From assembly GCF_030812675.1 (NCBI RefSeq), contig NZ_JAUSTE010000008.1, positions 124,001 to 188,000 on the forward strand: a stretch of 64,000 nt of DNA, given 5' to 3'. This DNA comes from Sinomonas atrocyanea (GTDB lineage: Bacteria > Actinomycetota > Actinomycetes > Actinomycetales > Micrococcaceae). The first letter of the stretch is position 1. Each line of letters starts with the position of its first letter. Of this stretch, positions 26,318 to 34,075 are shown piece after piece. The notes under the pieces were generated by a model. The model worked only from the letters and a program-made list of their open reading frames with translations. It ran no database searches and was not told where the DNA came from. The position numbers and the translations under genes were made by a program.

Positions 26318-27751
26318 CTAGAAGCCGAGGACCTTCTCCACGGGACCGATCCCGAAGAAGATGAGGAACGCGGCGGCCACAGCCCACATGAGCGGGTGGA
26401 TCTCCTTGGCGCGGCCCTGGAAGAGGCGCACGAGCACGTAGGAGATGAAGCCGGCGCCGAGGCCGTTAGCGATCGAGTAGGTGAACGGCATGAGGCCGAT
26501 CGTGAGGAATGCCGGGATCGCGATCCCGAGGTCGTGCCAGTCGATCCTCGCGACCTGCTGGAACATGAGGAAGCCCACGATCACGAGCGCGGGGGCCACG
26601 GCCTCGAACGGAACGAGGTTGATCAGCGGGGTCAGGAACATCGCCACGAGGAGCAGCGCGCCCGTGACCACGGAGGCGAGGCCCGTCCGGGCGCCCTCGC
26701 CGATGCCCGCGCCGGACTCGACGAAGATCTGGTTGGAGGAGATCGACGTGCCGCCGCCGGCGATCGCGCCGAACGCGTCCACGAGGAGCACGCGGTCCAC
26801 ATTCGGGATCTGGCCGTTCTCGTCCATCGTCCCGGCCTCGCGGGCCAGGCCCACCATCGTGCCCATGGCATCGAAGAAGATGCTCAGCAGGATCACGAAC
26901 GCCATGAGGAGGGCGCCGAGCGTGCCCAGGTGCGCGAAGGCTCCCAGCGGATTGGCCTGGCCGAACAGGCTCAGGTCCACGGGAGCGATGTTGCCGAGGC
27001 CGGGGACCACGAGCGACCAGCCCGCGGGGTTGGGGGCCTGGCCGGGGGCCACGGACGGGCCCACGTGGAAGACGAGCTCGACGATGTTGGCGAGGATGGT
27101 CGCGGCGATGATGCCGATCAGGAGCGCGCCGCGCACCTTGCGGACCATGAGGGCGATCGTGAGGACCAGGCCCACCACGAACACGAGCGTGGGCCAGCCC
27201 ACGAGGCGCCCGGCGTCGCCGAGGCCCAGCGGCACGGTGGTCCCGGCCGCGTCGGGGATGCGGCGCACGAAGCCCGCGTTGACGAGCCCGATGAGGGCGA
27301 TGAAGACGCCGATGCCCACCACGATCGCCGTCTTGAGCCCCTCGGGCACCGCCTTGAACACCGCGGTACGGAAGCCGGTGAGCACGAGCACGAACATGAC
27401 CACGCCGGCCACGAGCACGAGGCCCATCATGTCCGGCCACGTGACGCTCGGGTGCGTCGCCACGGTCACGGCCACGAACGCGTTCACGCCCAGTCCCGTC
27501 GCGAGCGCGAACGGGTGCTTGGCCCACACGCCCATGAGGATCGTCAGGATGCCGGCCACGAGGGCGGTCATGGCCGCGACCCGCGGGATGCCGAGGTGGT
27601 TCCCGGCCGCGTCGGCCCCCGAGAGGATGAGCGGGTTGAGGACCACGATGTAGCTGAGCGCGAAGAACGTCGCGAGGCCGCCGCGGATCTCGCGGGCCAC
27701 CGTCGAGCCGCGCTCGCTGATCTTGAAGTACCGGTCCACTGCCGATGCCAT
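26318..27751 (-). CDS. NCS2 family purine (adenine/guanine/hypoxanthine) permease, AzgA-like
   Basis: 477 residues, about 12-14 helices. The opening RYFKISERGSTVAREIRGGLATFFALSYIVVLNPLILSGAD and GTSISSNQIFVESGAGIGEGARTGL are diagnostic of the AzgA/PbuG branch of NCS2, proton symporters for adenine, guanine and hypoxanthine. CAGGAG precedes the ATG. It is transcribed alone and ends in a hairpin terminator. I saw no purine riboswitch in the 124 bp upstream. Confidence 0.92.
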   Translation of the reverse strand: MASAVDRYFKISERGSTVAREIRGGLATFFALSYIVVLNPLILSGADAAGNHLGIPRVAAMTALVAGILTILMGVWAKHPFALATGLGVNAFVAVTVATHPSVTWPDMMGLVLVAGVVMFVLVLTGFRTAVFKAVPEGLKTAIVVGIGVFIALIGLVNAGFVRRIPDAAGTTVPLGLGDAGRLVGWPTLVFVVGLVLTIALMVRKVRGALLIGIIAATILANIVELVFHVGPSVAPGQAPNPAGWSLVVPGLGNIAPVDLSLFGQANPLGAFAHLGTLGALLMAFVILLSIFFDAMGTMVGLAREAGTMDENGQIPNVDRVLLVDAFGAIAGGGTSISSNQIFVESGAGIGEGARTGLASVVTGALLLVAMFLTPLINLVPFEAVAPALVIVGFLMFQQVARIDWHDLGIAIPAFLTIGLMPFTYSIANGLGAGFISYVLVRLFQGRAKEIHPLMWAVAAAFLIFFGIGPVEKVLGF

Positions 27752-27840
27752 GGGCGCTCCTGATGAAGGGGATTGAGGGAGGGCGGGGTGGGGCGTGGCG
27801 TCCCGGGCAGCCGGAAGGCCGGGTCAATACTACTCGCCAG

Positions 27841-27869
27841 TTGTGGGCCCTCTGGCCGGAAAATACGCT
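27841..27869 (+). promoter_or_regulatory. Leaderless promoter of copC-like gene
   Basis: TTGTGG (27841-27846), 17-bp spacer, TACGCT (27864-27869), then 6 nt to the ATG. The geometry predicts transcription starting at the start codon. Confidence 0.65.
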
Positions 27870-27875
27870 GGTGTG

Positions 27876-28523
27876 ATGCAGATCCTCCGCCGCCTCCGCG
27901 TGTCCTCGGCCCGTGGGACCGCGGCGGCGTCCGCAGCCCTGACGGTCCTCGCGCTCCTCCTGGTCGCCCCGGCCCCGGCCTTCGCCCACGACGCGCTGGA
28001 AGGCTCCGCCCCGACGTCGGGCGCGACCGTGGCGTCGGCGCCGGGGGAGGTGCGGCTGGACTTCAGCGAGACGCCCCTCGGCGTGGGCGCGCAGATCACG
28101 GTGAAGGACCCCGCCGGGACGGACGTCTCGGACGGCGCTCCCGAGGTGGCCGACCGCAGCGTCCACCAGAAGCTCCGCGCCGGCGTCCCGGCCGGCGCCT
28201 ACACCGTGGTGTGGCACGTGGTGAGCTCGGACTCGCACCCGATCGAGGGATCCTTCACCTTCACGGTCGCCGCGGGAAGCACGACGCCGGCCTCCGGCGC
28301 CGGCGCGTCCGCGGGGCCGGGCGCGCCGCCCGGCATCCAGGCCTCGCAGCCGGGCACTGCGCAGACGGCCCCTCCCGCGCCGGCGGCCCCGTCGGAGCCG
28401 TTCCCGTGGATGGTCGTGGTGTTCGCCGTGGTCGCCGTCGGACTCCTCGCGGCGCTCGGGGCGGGCGCGCGACGCCGGCTCTCCCGCGGGGAGGAAACGC
28501 CCGGGGACCCGGAAGGGGAGTAA
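27876..28523 (+). CDS. CopC domain copper-binding membrane-anchored protein
   Basis: 215 residues. A signal peptide ends in PAFA, so mature protein begins HDALEGSAP, giving the N-terminal histidine typical of CopC. The beta-sandwich includes VRLDFSETP and VWHVVSSDSHPIEGSFTFTV, with the conserved D-S-H copper ligand motif. A Pro/Ala linker leads to one membrane helix (WMVVVFAVVAVGLLAALGA) and a basic tail, so it is anchored outside the membrane. Known role: extracytoplasmic copper binding or delivery. CopD and YcnI, common partners, are not adjacent. Confidence 0.9.
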   Translation: MQILRRLRVSSARGTAAASAALTVLALLLVAPAPAFAHDALEGSAPTSGATVASAPGEVRLDFSETPLGVGAQITVKDPAGTDVSDGAPEVADRSVHQKLRAGVPAGAYTVVWHVVSSDSHPIEGSFTFTVAAGSTTPASGAGASAGPGAPPGIQASQPGTAQTAPPAPAAPSEPFPWMVVVFAVVAVGLLAALGAGARRRLSRGEETPGDPEGE

Positions 28524-28586
28524 CCCGGAAGGGACCGACCCGGAGGGGAGAGGGCCGGCCGGCTTGCCGGAAGGGGGTGCCGCGCG

Positions 28587-29222
28587 TCAGGCCGGCTGCA
28601 GGCCGGCGCCGACCTGCGCGGACACCTCGGCGCCCACGTGCTTGGCCTGCAGGAGCACCTCGCGGGTGCTGGGTGCGGCGAGCCCGGTCACGCCCACGAG
28701 GTAGAGGCCGATCTGCCCGAGGGCCTCGAGCAGGTGCTCGCCGAGGGAGTAGCCGAGGTCGGCGAGGAAGCGCCGCAGCTGGTTGTGCGCGCAGCGGGTC
28801 AGCACCACAGCGTCCGCGTAGAGGACACCGGTGTCGGTGCGCACGGCCCACCGTGCCGGTGCCCCGGGCTCCTGCGCCTCGACGAGGGCGAGGTGGCGCG
28901 CGGTGAGGTGGTGCCGCACGTCGAGGCCGTGGCTCACGGCGTGCTTGCGGAGGTGGCGCAGCACCTCGAGGTACTCCATCGACTCGGCGCTCGAGAGGTC
29001 CGCGACCCGCAGGGCGCACGTGGCGGTGGTGGGGGCGGAGCTCTCGAGCCCGTCCACGGTGACCGCGGCCACGGCGTGGCGGGCGAGCTCGGCGGCGACG
29101 GCGAGCCCCGACAGGCCCGTCCCGATCACGATGGCACTCGTCGACTCGGAGCAGGGGTCCTCGTCCTGGAGCGCCCCGGCCTGCGGGCTCGGCGCGTCCT
29201 CAGAGCGCGATGGCTTGGGCAC
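28587..29222 (-). CDS. Short FAD/NAD(P)-binding oxidoreductase-like protein
   Basis: 211 residues from GTG 29222, chosen because AGGAGG lies 9 nt upstream; ATG 29249, ATG 29306 and GTG 29339 are possible longer starts. The dinucleotide loop AIVIGTGLSGLAVAAELARHAVAAVTVDG is clear, with a thioredoxin-reductase-like second half (VVLTRCAHNQLRRFLADLGYSL, QIGLYLVGVTGLAAPSTREVLLQAKHVGAEVSAQV). It is much shorter than thioredoxin reductase (about 310) and lacks the CxxC redox motif, so it may be a degraded copy or a specialised single-domain flavoprotein. Confidence 0.6.
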   Translation of the reverse strand: MPKPSRSEDAPSPQAGALQDEDPCSESTSAIVIGTGLSGLAVAAELARHAVAAVTVDGLESSAPTTATCALRVADLSSAESMEYLEVLRHLRKHAVSHGLDVRHHLTARHLALVEAQEPGAPARWAVRTDTGVLYADAVVLTRCAHNQLRRFLADLGYSLGEHLLEALGQIGLYLVGVTGLAAPSTREVLLQAKHVGAEVSAQVGAGLQPA

Positions 29223-29488
29223 GGGGCTGGTCCTCCTGCGGAGTTGCATGGTCGGTTGCTGCTCGCGCGGTTCCCCCGACACTGCTTGCAGAACACCACC
29301 CCGCATCCGAAAGGTTCGTTCCAGAACGGGGTGACGCACTCGACCCTACAGAAAATCCGAGCGCTTCGGTAGACCGTTCTGTGACCTTGTGGACGGTTCC
29401 TCCGGGCGGCCTTGACCACCCCCCTGTCACGGGGGACATTGGCCATGTGGACGCCGTGTTAGGCTCCCAGCGAGTCGAGGAGGATGCC

Positions 29489-30529
29489 ATGGACGCCCAG
29501 CTCCACCCCCAGGACGACGCAGCCGGCGGAGAGCCGGCCGGAGCCGATCTCCCCACCGGGATCGTGGTCGGCGTCGACGGCTCCGAGCATGGCCGGTGCG
29601 CCCTCGCCTGGGCGGCCCAGGAGGCCCAGCGGCGCCGGCGCCCCCTCCACGTCGTGACCGCCTACAGCGTTCCCCTCTTCGCGGCGTCGGGCCTGGACGG
29701 CGGCTACGCGACCTTCGACGACACCGTGATCCGCGACGGCGCGGAGGCCGTCCTCAGGGAGGCGATCGAGCAGCTCGGCGACGTCGAGGGCCTCGAGGTC
29801 ACCTCCTCCGTCGAGTCCGGCGACGCAGCCGGAGTGCTCCTCGAGTTCTCCAGGGCGGCAGAGCTCCTCGTCTTCGGGTCCCGCGGCCGCGGCGGGTTCG
29901 TCGGCAGGCTCCTCGGCTCCGTCTCGAGCGCCCTCCCGGCCCATGCGCACTGCACCACCGTGACGGTTCCGCTGCGCTTCGCGGAGCGGATCGGCGGCGT
30001 CATCGAGGACCGGCATGTCCGCGAGGAGCAGTCCAAGGAAGGCCCGGTGCACGTCGAGGACGTGGTGGCGGTCGGCGTCGACGGCTCCGACCAGGCCCGC
30101 GTGGCGGTGCTCGTGGCGGCCGAGGAGGCGATGATGCGGGGTGTTCCGCTGCGGGTCGTCTGCGCGGTGCCGCAGTTCAGCGGAAGCCTCGCGTGGGTGC
30201 CCGCGCCGGTGGACCGGGAGCAGCTGTTCCAGGACATCCGCGCCCAGCTCAAGGCGGGCACGGCGTGGCTCCAGAGCCACTTCCCCGACCTCGAGGTGCA
30301 GACGAGCCTGCTCGACGGCGCCCCCGTCGACGTCCTCGTGGACGTCTCGCACACCGTCGACCTCCTCGTGCTCGGCACGCGCGGCCGCGGCGGCTTCACC
30401 GGCATGCTGCTGGGCTCGACGACGGACGGCGTCCTCCACCACGCCAAGGGCCCGGTCATGGTGGTTCCCGACAGCGCCGACGAGCGCCTCGCCGATCGGG
30501 CGTCCTTCGGCCCGATGCTCGCCCCCTAG
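29489..30529 (+). CDS. Tandem-domain universal stress protein
   Basis: 346 residues from ATG 29489 with AGGAGG 5 nt upstream. Two UspA domains: residues about 22-150 (GIVVGVDGSEHGRCALAWAAQEAQ, ending GSRGRGGFVGRLLGS) and about 190-335 (VVAVGVDGSDQARVAVLVAAEEA, ending GTRGRGGFTGMLLGST). Both keep the G-2x-G-9x-G-S/T ATP motif, so both may bind ATP. Such proteins accumulate in stationary phase or hypoxia and improve survival. It is followed by an inverted repeat cluster rather than a simple terminator. Confidence 0.92.
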   Translation: MDAQLHPQDDAAGGEPAGADLPTGIVVGVDGSEHGRCALAWAAQEAQRRRRPLHVVTAYSVPLFAASGLDGGYATFDDTVIRDGAEAVLREAIEQLGDVEGLEVTSSVESGDAAGVLLEFSRAAELLVFGSRGRGGFVGRLLGSVSSALPAHAHCTTVTVPLRFAERIGGVIEDRHVREEQSKEGPVHVEDVVAVGVDGSDQARVAVLVAAEEAMMRGVPLRVVCAVPQFSGSLAWVPAPVDREQLFQDIRAQLKAGTAWLQSHFPDLEVQTSLLDGAPVDVLVDVSHTVDLLVLGTRGRGGFTGMLLGSTTDGVLHHAKGPVMVVPDSADERLADRASFGPMLAP

Positions 30530-30554
30530 CCCCACCCCACCCCCGCACCCCCAC

Positions 30555-30791
30555 CGTTTCGGGTACGCATCTCGTCGCCCTTTCCCCCTTCCGGGTACGC
30601 ATCTCGGCGGTCTTTCGGCGTTTCGGGTACGAGACGGCGTTGCTTCTGGCCGCGGTGCGCACGACGCCGGTCCCCGCCTTGGTGCGGTTCCGAGCGGCAG
30701 CCCGTGGTCGCCGTCGTACCCGGAATGCCAGAAGGGCGACGAGATGCGTACCAGGAACGTCAGGACGGCGACGAGATGCGTACCCGAAACG
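30555..30791. repeat. Six-copy inverted repeat cluster (core GGGTACGCATCTCGTCG)
   Basis: Three plus-strand copies (30555-30579, 30589-30610, 30619-30639) are mirrored by three minus-strand copies (30711-30725, 30735-30759, 30767-30791) in reverse order. The outermost copies, each 25 bp, are exact reverse complements. The whole forms a 237-bp imperfect palindrome around 30673, between convergent genes. No protein is encoded. It may be a REP/MITE-like element or a structured RNA/terminator. Confidence 0.88.
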
Positions 30792-30826
30792 CAGGAGGAG
30801 GCGGGATGAGGAAGGTGGGCGGCGGC

Positions 30827-31201
30827 TCAGCCCCAGCCCAGCTCGTGGAGGCGGGCGTCGTCGATCCCGAAGTGGTGCGCGAACTCGTGCACCACGGTCA
30901 CGAGGATCTCCTGGACGACCTCCTCGCGGGTGGAGCACATCTGCAGGATCGGCTCGCGGAAGATCGTGATGCGGTCGGGGAGCGAGCCTGCGGCGTACCA
31001 CTCGCCCCGCTCGGTGAGCGGCGTCCCCTCGTAGAGGCCCAGTAGGACCGTGTTCGGGTCCTCGTGGGCGCCCGGGACGTAGGTGTCCTCGATGAAGACG
31101 GCCACATTGTCCATGTGCTTGGCGACGCGCCGCGGGATCCGGGCGAGGGCGGCGTCGACGGCCGCCTCGAACTCGTCCTCGCCCATCCATGCGCCGCCCA
31201 T
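30827..31201 (-). CDS. Minimal zincin metallopeptidase family protein
   Basis: 124 residues from ATG 31201 (ATG 31186 is also possible). HEFAHHFGIDDARLHELGWG at the C-terminus holds the HExxH zinc motif followed by a downstream Asp, as in the small actinobacterial metallopeptidase family formerly called DUF1025. EEVVQEILVTVV precedes it. Substrate unknown; some relatives may be inactive. A TAGAGT box 7 nt before the ATG suggests a leaderless message. It is divergent from the tRNA cluster. Confidence 0.85.
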   Translation of the reverse strand: MGGAWMGEDEFEAAVDAALARIPRRVAKHMDNVAVFIEDTYVPGAHEDPNTVLLGLYEGTPLTERGEWYAAGSLPDRITIFREPILQMCSTREEVVQEILVTVVHEFAHHFGIDDARLHELGWG

Positions 31202-31219
31202 GCGGCCCACTCTACTGAT

Positions 31220-31249
31220 TTGTCTGGCCAGAGAGGCCGGCCCTATAGT
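31220..31249 (+). promoter_or_regulatory. Promoter of tRNA-Glu
   Basis: TTGTCT (31220-31225), 18-bp spacer, TATAGT (31244-31249), placing the start about 9 nt before the mature tRNA-Glu. The -10 is one of the closest matches to consensus in the window. Confidence 0.7.
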
Positions 31250-31264
31250 TTGATGGTCTGGCTG

Positions 31265-31337
<73 letters not shown>

Positions 31338-31351
31338 CGCAGGATGAGGAT

Positions 31352-31381
31352 TTGGGAAGGCCCCGAAGGGTCTGCTAGGAT
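31352..31381 (+). promoter_or_regulatory. Possible promoter of tRNA-Asp
   Basis: TTGGGA (31352-31357), 18-bp spacer and TAGGAT (31376-31381), about 38 nt before tRNA-Asp. Read-through from the tRNA-Glu promoter is the alternative. Confidence 0.5.
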
Positions 31382-31419
31382 CTAAGTCTTGTGAGCGGGG
31401 ATCAAGCCCGCAAATACGA

Positions 31420-31493
31420 GGCCCTGTAGCGCAGTTGGTTAGCGCGCCGCCCTGTCACGGCGGAGGTCGCGGGTTCAAGTCCCGTCAGGGTCG
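31420..31493 (+). tRNA. tRNA-Asp (anticodon GTC)
   Basis: 74 nt. Acceptor GGCCCTG pairs with CAGGGTC, discriminator G. Anticodon stem-loop CCGCC-CTGTCAC-GGCGG reads GTC. D loop contains AGTTGGTTA; T loop TTCAAGT. CCA is not encoded. Confidence 0.97.
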
Positions 31494-31543
31494 CTTCGGC
31501 GACATGGCCCACGGTCAGTTGCCTTTCGATGAGAGATCATCGA

Positions 31544-31616
31544 GGCTCTGTAGCTCAGTTGGTAGAGCGTTCGACTGAAAATCGAAAGGTCACCGGATCG
31601 ACGCCGGTCGGAGCCA
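31544..31616 (+). tRNA. tRNA-Phe (anticodon GAA)
   Basis: 73 nt. Acceptor GGCTCTG pairs with CGGAGCC, discriminator A. Anticodon stem-loop TTCGA-CTGAAAA-TCGAA reads GAA. It ends the Glu-Asp-Phe cluster, 5 nt before a terminator hairpin. Confidence 0.97.
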
Positions 31617-31621
31617 CTGAA

Positions 31622-31651
31622 ACCCCCGGGAGACCGGGGGTCTTCTGTTTT
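31622..31651 (+). terminator. Intrinsic terminator of tRNA cluster
   Basis: ACCCCCGG-GAGA-CCGGGGGT (31622-31641) followed by CTTCTGTTTT. This is the clearest classical rho-independent terminator in the window. The next 220 bp to the cupin gene hold nothing else recognised. Confidence 0.9.
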
Positions 31652-31873
31652 AACAGTCGGTCGCCCCGCATCAACCCCCCCCAGGGCCGTGCTCTCCCCG
31701 TTGGCGAGCATTGGGCATTCCCACCGCACCTGTGGGGAAGCCGTCCGCGCGTCCCCGGCCATCCCCCGAGGACTGCATCCGACGGCGCAGAGTGGTCCCG
31801 TCTGTGCTGTCGGCGCGGCCCGGGGTAAGTAGGGCCTGTGTTCCGGTCGCGCATCGACTACGGAAAGGCGGCC

Positions 31874-32203
31874 ATGCTGAATAGCTCTTTGGACGCCCTG
31901 GCCCGGGAGCAGCTCGAGAGAGCCAGGAATGCACCCGCCGGGCGGAGCGCCGCCACCGTCTACGGCGGGCACGAACAGGTCCTGCGCCAGACGCTGGTCG
32001 CCCTCCGGGCGGGCACATCCATGACCGAGCACAACAGCCCCGGCGAGGCCACCCTGATCGTGCTCAGCGGGCGGGTGCGCCTGAACACCAGCGGCGACTC
32101 CTGGGAGGGAAGGACCGGCGACCTCCTGGCCATCCCGCCGGCCCGGCACAGCCTCGACGCGATCGAAGACGCCGCGGTCCTGCTGACTGTCGCCAAAGCG
32201 TAG
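31874..32203 (+). CDS. Small cupin domain protein
   Basis: 109 residues from ATG 31874 (an alternative start at 31838 adds 12). The single cupin barrel is seen in VLRQTLVALRAGTSMTEHNSPGEATLIVLSGRVRL and GRTGDLLAIPPARHSLDAIEDAAVLLTVAK. Metal ligands of motif 1 are weak (one His, E-H-N), while motif 2 keeps PPARH. Function unknown; such proteins are common in Arthrobacter relatives beside stress genes. It is a single-gene unit by spacing. Confidence 0.8.
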   Translation: MLNSSLDALAREQLERARNAPAGRSAATVYGGHEQVLRQTLVALRAGTSMTEHNSPGEATLIVLSGRVRLNTSGDSWEGRTGDLLAIPPARHSLDAIEDAAVLLTVAKA

Positions 32204-32412
32204 TCCAGGGCCTTGCGAAGGCTCCGACCGCTTCCTCCGCGGCACCGAGGTGCTCCGCATCTGCGGCTGGAACTCGCTCCGCAGGTTCCAGCTGCCCGGT
32301 GGTGGGGGCCCTGGCGGCCGCGGGCTATCTCCGGGTTCCTCGTTCCCGTGGCCTGATACAGGCTCTACCATGTGGCCATCCGATGCCGGGACTGACGGAA
32401 AGGACATCACTC

Positions 32413-32745
32413 ATGGCCGTGATCGAGCACGTACGCGAAGGAATGCAGGTCGTCGGGCCGGATGGGGAGAAGATCGGCAAGGTCGAAGACCTCAAGATGG
32501 GCGATCCGGAAGCAGTGACAGCGGAGGGGCAGACCGATCCCGAAACCGGGGGACTGGTCAACACCCTCGTCGACCAGTTTGCGGAGACCTCCAAGATGCC
32601 CCACCACGTCGCCGAGAGGCTCCTGCGCCTGGGGTACGTGAAGATTGACAAGTCTGGCCTGTTCGCAGGCCACGAATTCGTCGCTGCGGATGAGCTGGAC
32701 CGGGTTGACGGCAACACCCTCTGGCTCAAGGCACGCCGATCCTGA
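32413..32745 (+). CDS. DUF2171/PRC-barrel-like protein
   Basis: 110 residues. MAVIEHVREGMQVVGPDGEKIGKVEDLKMGDPEAVTAEG is the DUF2171 opening, a small beta-barrel related to PRC barrels. A central insert (GQTDPETGGLVNTLVDQFAETSKMPHHVAERLLRLGYVKIDKSGLF) is followed by GHEFVAADELDRVDGNTLWLKA. Proteins of this type are stress-linked and of unknown activity. A hairpin (GCACCACC at 32783-32790 with GGTGGTGC at 32807-32814) may terminate it. Confidence 0.85.
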   Translation: MAVIEHVREGMQVVGPDGEKIGKVEDLKMGDPEAVTAEGQTDPETGGLVNTLVDQFAETSKMPHHVAERLLRLGYVKIDKSGLFAGHEFVAADELDRVDGNTLWLKARRS

Positions 32746-32782
32746 ACTTCCAGGACCCGACACTGCGCGGTCGGGCTCAGCC

Positions 32783-32814
32783 GCACCACCAGGACCCCGT
32801 TTCAGAGGTGGTGC
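32783..32814. terminator. Weak hairpin after DUF2171 gene
   Basis: GCACCACC and GGTGGTGC form an 8-bp stem with a 16-nt loop, 38 nt after the stop codon. No T-tract follows, so termination is only possible. Confidence 0.4.
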
Positions 32815-32886
32815 CCGTCGGATGGCTCGGGCCCGAAGGGGCGGCAGGACCCCAAGATGAAGGGAGACCGCCGTGGGCGCGGCAGG

Positions 32887-33030
32887 CTAGTCCCCGGCGC
32901 CGGACTCCCTCTTCTCGCGCACTGGCTGCGCGGCCCAGGCGAGCGTCCACCCGCAGATGAGGTGTGCGACGAATACGCTCCCTGCCTTCCCTGCCGGTCC
33001 TCGTGCGCCGGCGCCAGGATGCCCGTTGAC
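32887..33030 (-). pseudogene. Possible remnant of a membrane protein C-terminus in the 375-bp gap
   Basis: The space 32746-33120 holds no convincing intact gene. On the minus strand, the frame ending at the TAG 32887-32889 reads AGKAGSVFVAHLICGWTLAW followed by AAQPVREKRESGAGD, which looks like a last membrane helix and basic tail. No start or upstream domain is recognisable, so this is either gene decay or chance. Confidence 0.25.
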
Positions 33031-33120
33031 GGAAGCCAGCCTTCGCAGCGGCAAGCCAGACCATGGAACCGAACAGCGTCCCGCCCTGCGGTCACCACAC
33101 CGCAGGGCGGCCCCCGTGGG

Positions 33121-33843
33121 TCAGTGCTTGAGTCGTCTGCTCCCGCCGTGCCAGTCCTCCTCGCGGCCGGCCTCGTCCTGGGTCACCCCGAAGCTGCGCA
33201 GCTGGGGGCGCTCGCGAAGGCTCCGCTTGAGCTCGGCGAAACCCGGGAACTCGGCGAGCCCGACCACGTGGTCCCAGAGGGGGCCCGCGTCCTCCTCTCC
33301 GGGGAGGCGGCTGATCACCGGGCCAAAGAAGGCTGTTCCCTCAGGGGGACGGAAGTGGATGATCGGCGTTCCGACGTCCTTCCCGGTCAAGGAGAGCGCG
33401 TGATCGGTCTCCGCGCGCAGTTCCGCATCCCGGCCTGGGTCCTCGAGCGCGCCGGCCAGGGAGGCAGGAAGACCCACCTGCACCAGCAGCGGCTCCACGA
33501 ACGCGCGGGTGCCCCGCTCCGCCGGATCAAGGGTTGCGGCTCGCTCGGAATCGAAGACCTCACGGCCGATCGCCTCGTAGAGCGGGCCGACAGCGGCCTC
33601 TCCATGCTCCTCCCGGGCTCGCGCGGCGACCCGGAGCAGGCGCAGCCCCGAGGTGTGTCCGGCCTCGTACCCGGGCGGGAACTGGGCCTCGTAGTCCACG
33701 TGGGCATTGAGCATCCGCAGCGAGATGAACCGCCACCTCACGGTGTAGCCGCGCTGATCCGCGACCATGCGTACCCACTTGCTCGTCATCCAGGCGAACG
33801 GGCACACGGGGTCGAAGTAGTAGTCGATGTCCGGATCAGCCAT
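33121..33843 (-). CDS. DsbA-fold protein, mycothiol-dependent nitroreductase-like
   Basis: 240 residues. DIDYYFDPVCPFAWMTSKWVRMVADQRG, then WRFISLRMLN, then GKDVGTPIIHF and TAFFGPVISRLPGEEDAGPLWDHVV align with the family of Mycobacterium Rv2466c, a thioredoxin-fold enzyme that uses mycothiol to reduce nitro compounds. The active site reads C-P-F-A; the second cysteine of CPWC is replaced by Ala, implying a one-cysteine (mycothiol-mixed-disulphide) mechanism. It is transcribed alone, facing away from the DUF2171 gene. Confidence 0.85.
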   Translation of the reverse strand: MADPDIDYYFDPVCPFAWMTSKWVRMVADQRGYTVRWRFISLRMLNAHVDYEAQFPPGYEAGHTSGLRLLRVAARAREEHGEAAVGPLYEAIGREVFDSERAATLDPAERGTRAFVEPLLVQVGLPASLAGALEDPGRDAELRAETDHALSLTGKDVGTPIIHFRPPEGTAFFGPVISRLPGEEDAGPLWDHVVGLAEFPGFAELKRSLRERPQLRSFGVTQDEAGREEDWHGGSRRLKH

Positions 33844-34075
33844 GGCCTGCCTGTCTTCTCAGTTCTTCCGTGGTGTCAGTGGGGGCCTTGCTGGGCTCCC
33901 ACGTGAAGGGTCACACCTGGCCCAGGCTCGGTTGTTGCCCGTGGACCGCCAGAGGCAAACCGGCACTGGAGGTCGTGGTGGGTGGATCCGGGCGAGGCCG
34001 GGAGGGTCGGGGGCGACGGCGGTCCGGGTGCCGTGGTGGAGCGCAAGCCGGCTGAGCACGTCCGCCCGGCGGCAC

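Noticed and set aside
27752-27875. Purine riboswitch upstream of the NCS2 permease
   Set aside because: The 124-bp region shows no three-way-junction core or conserved pyrimidine-rich loops; it reads as a divergent promoter region.
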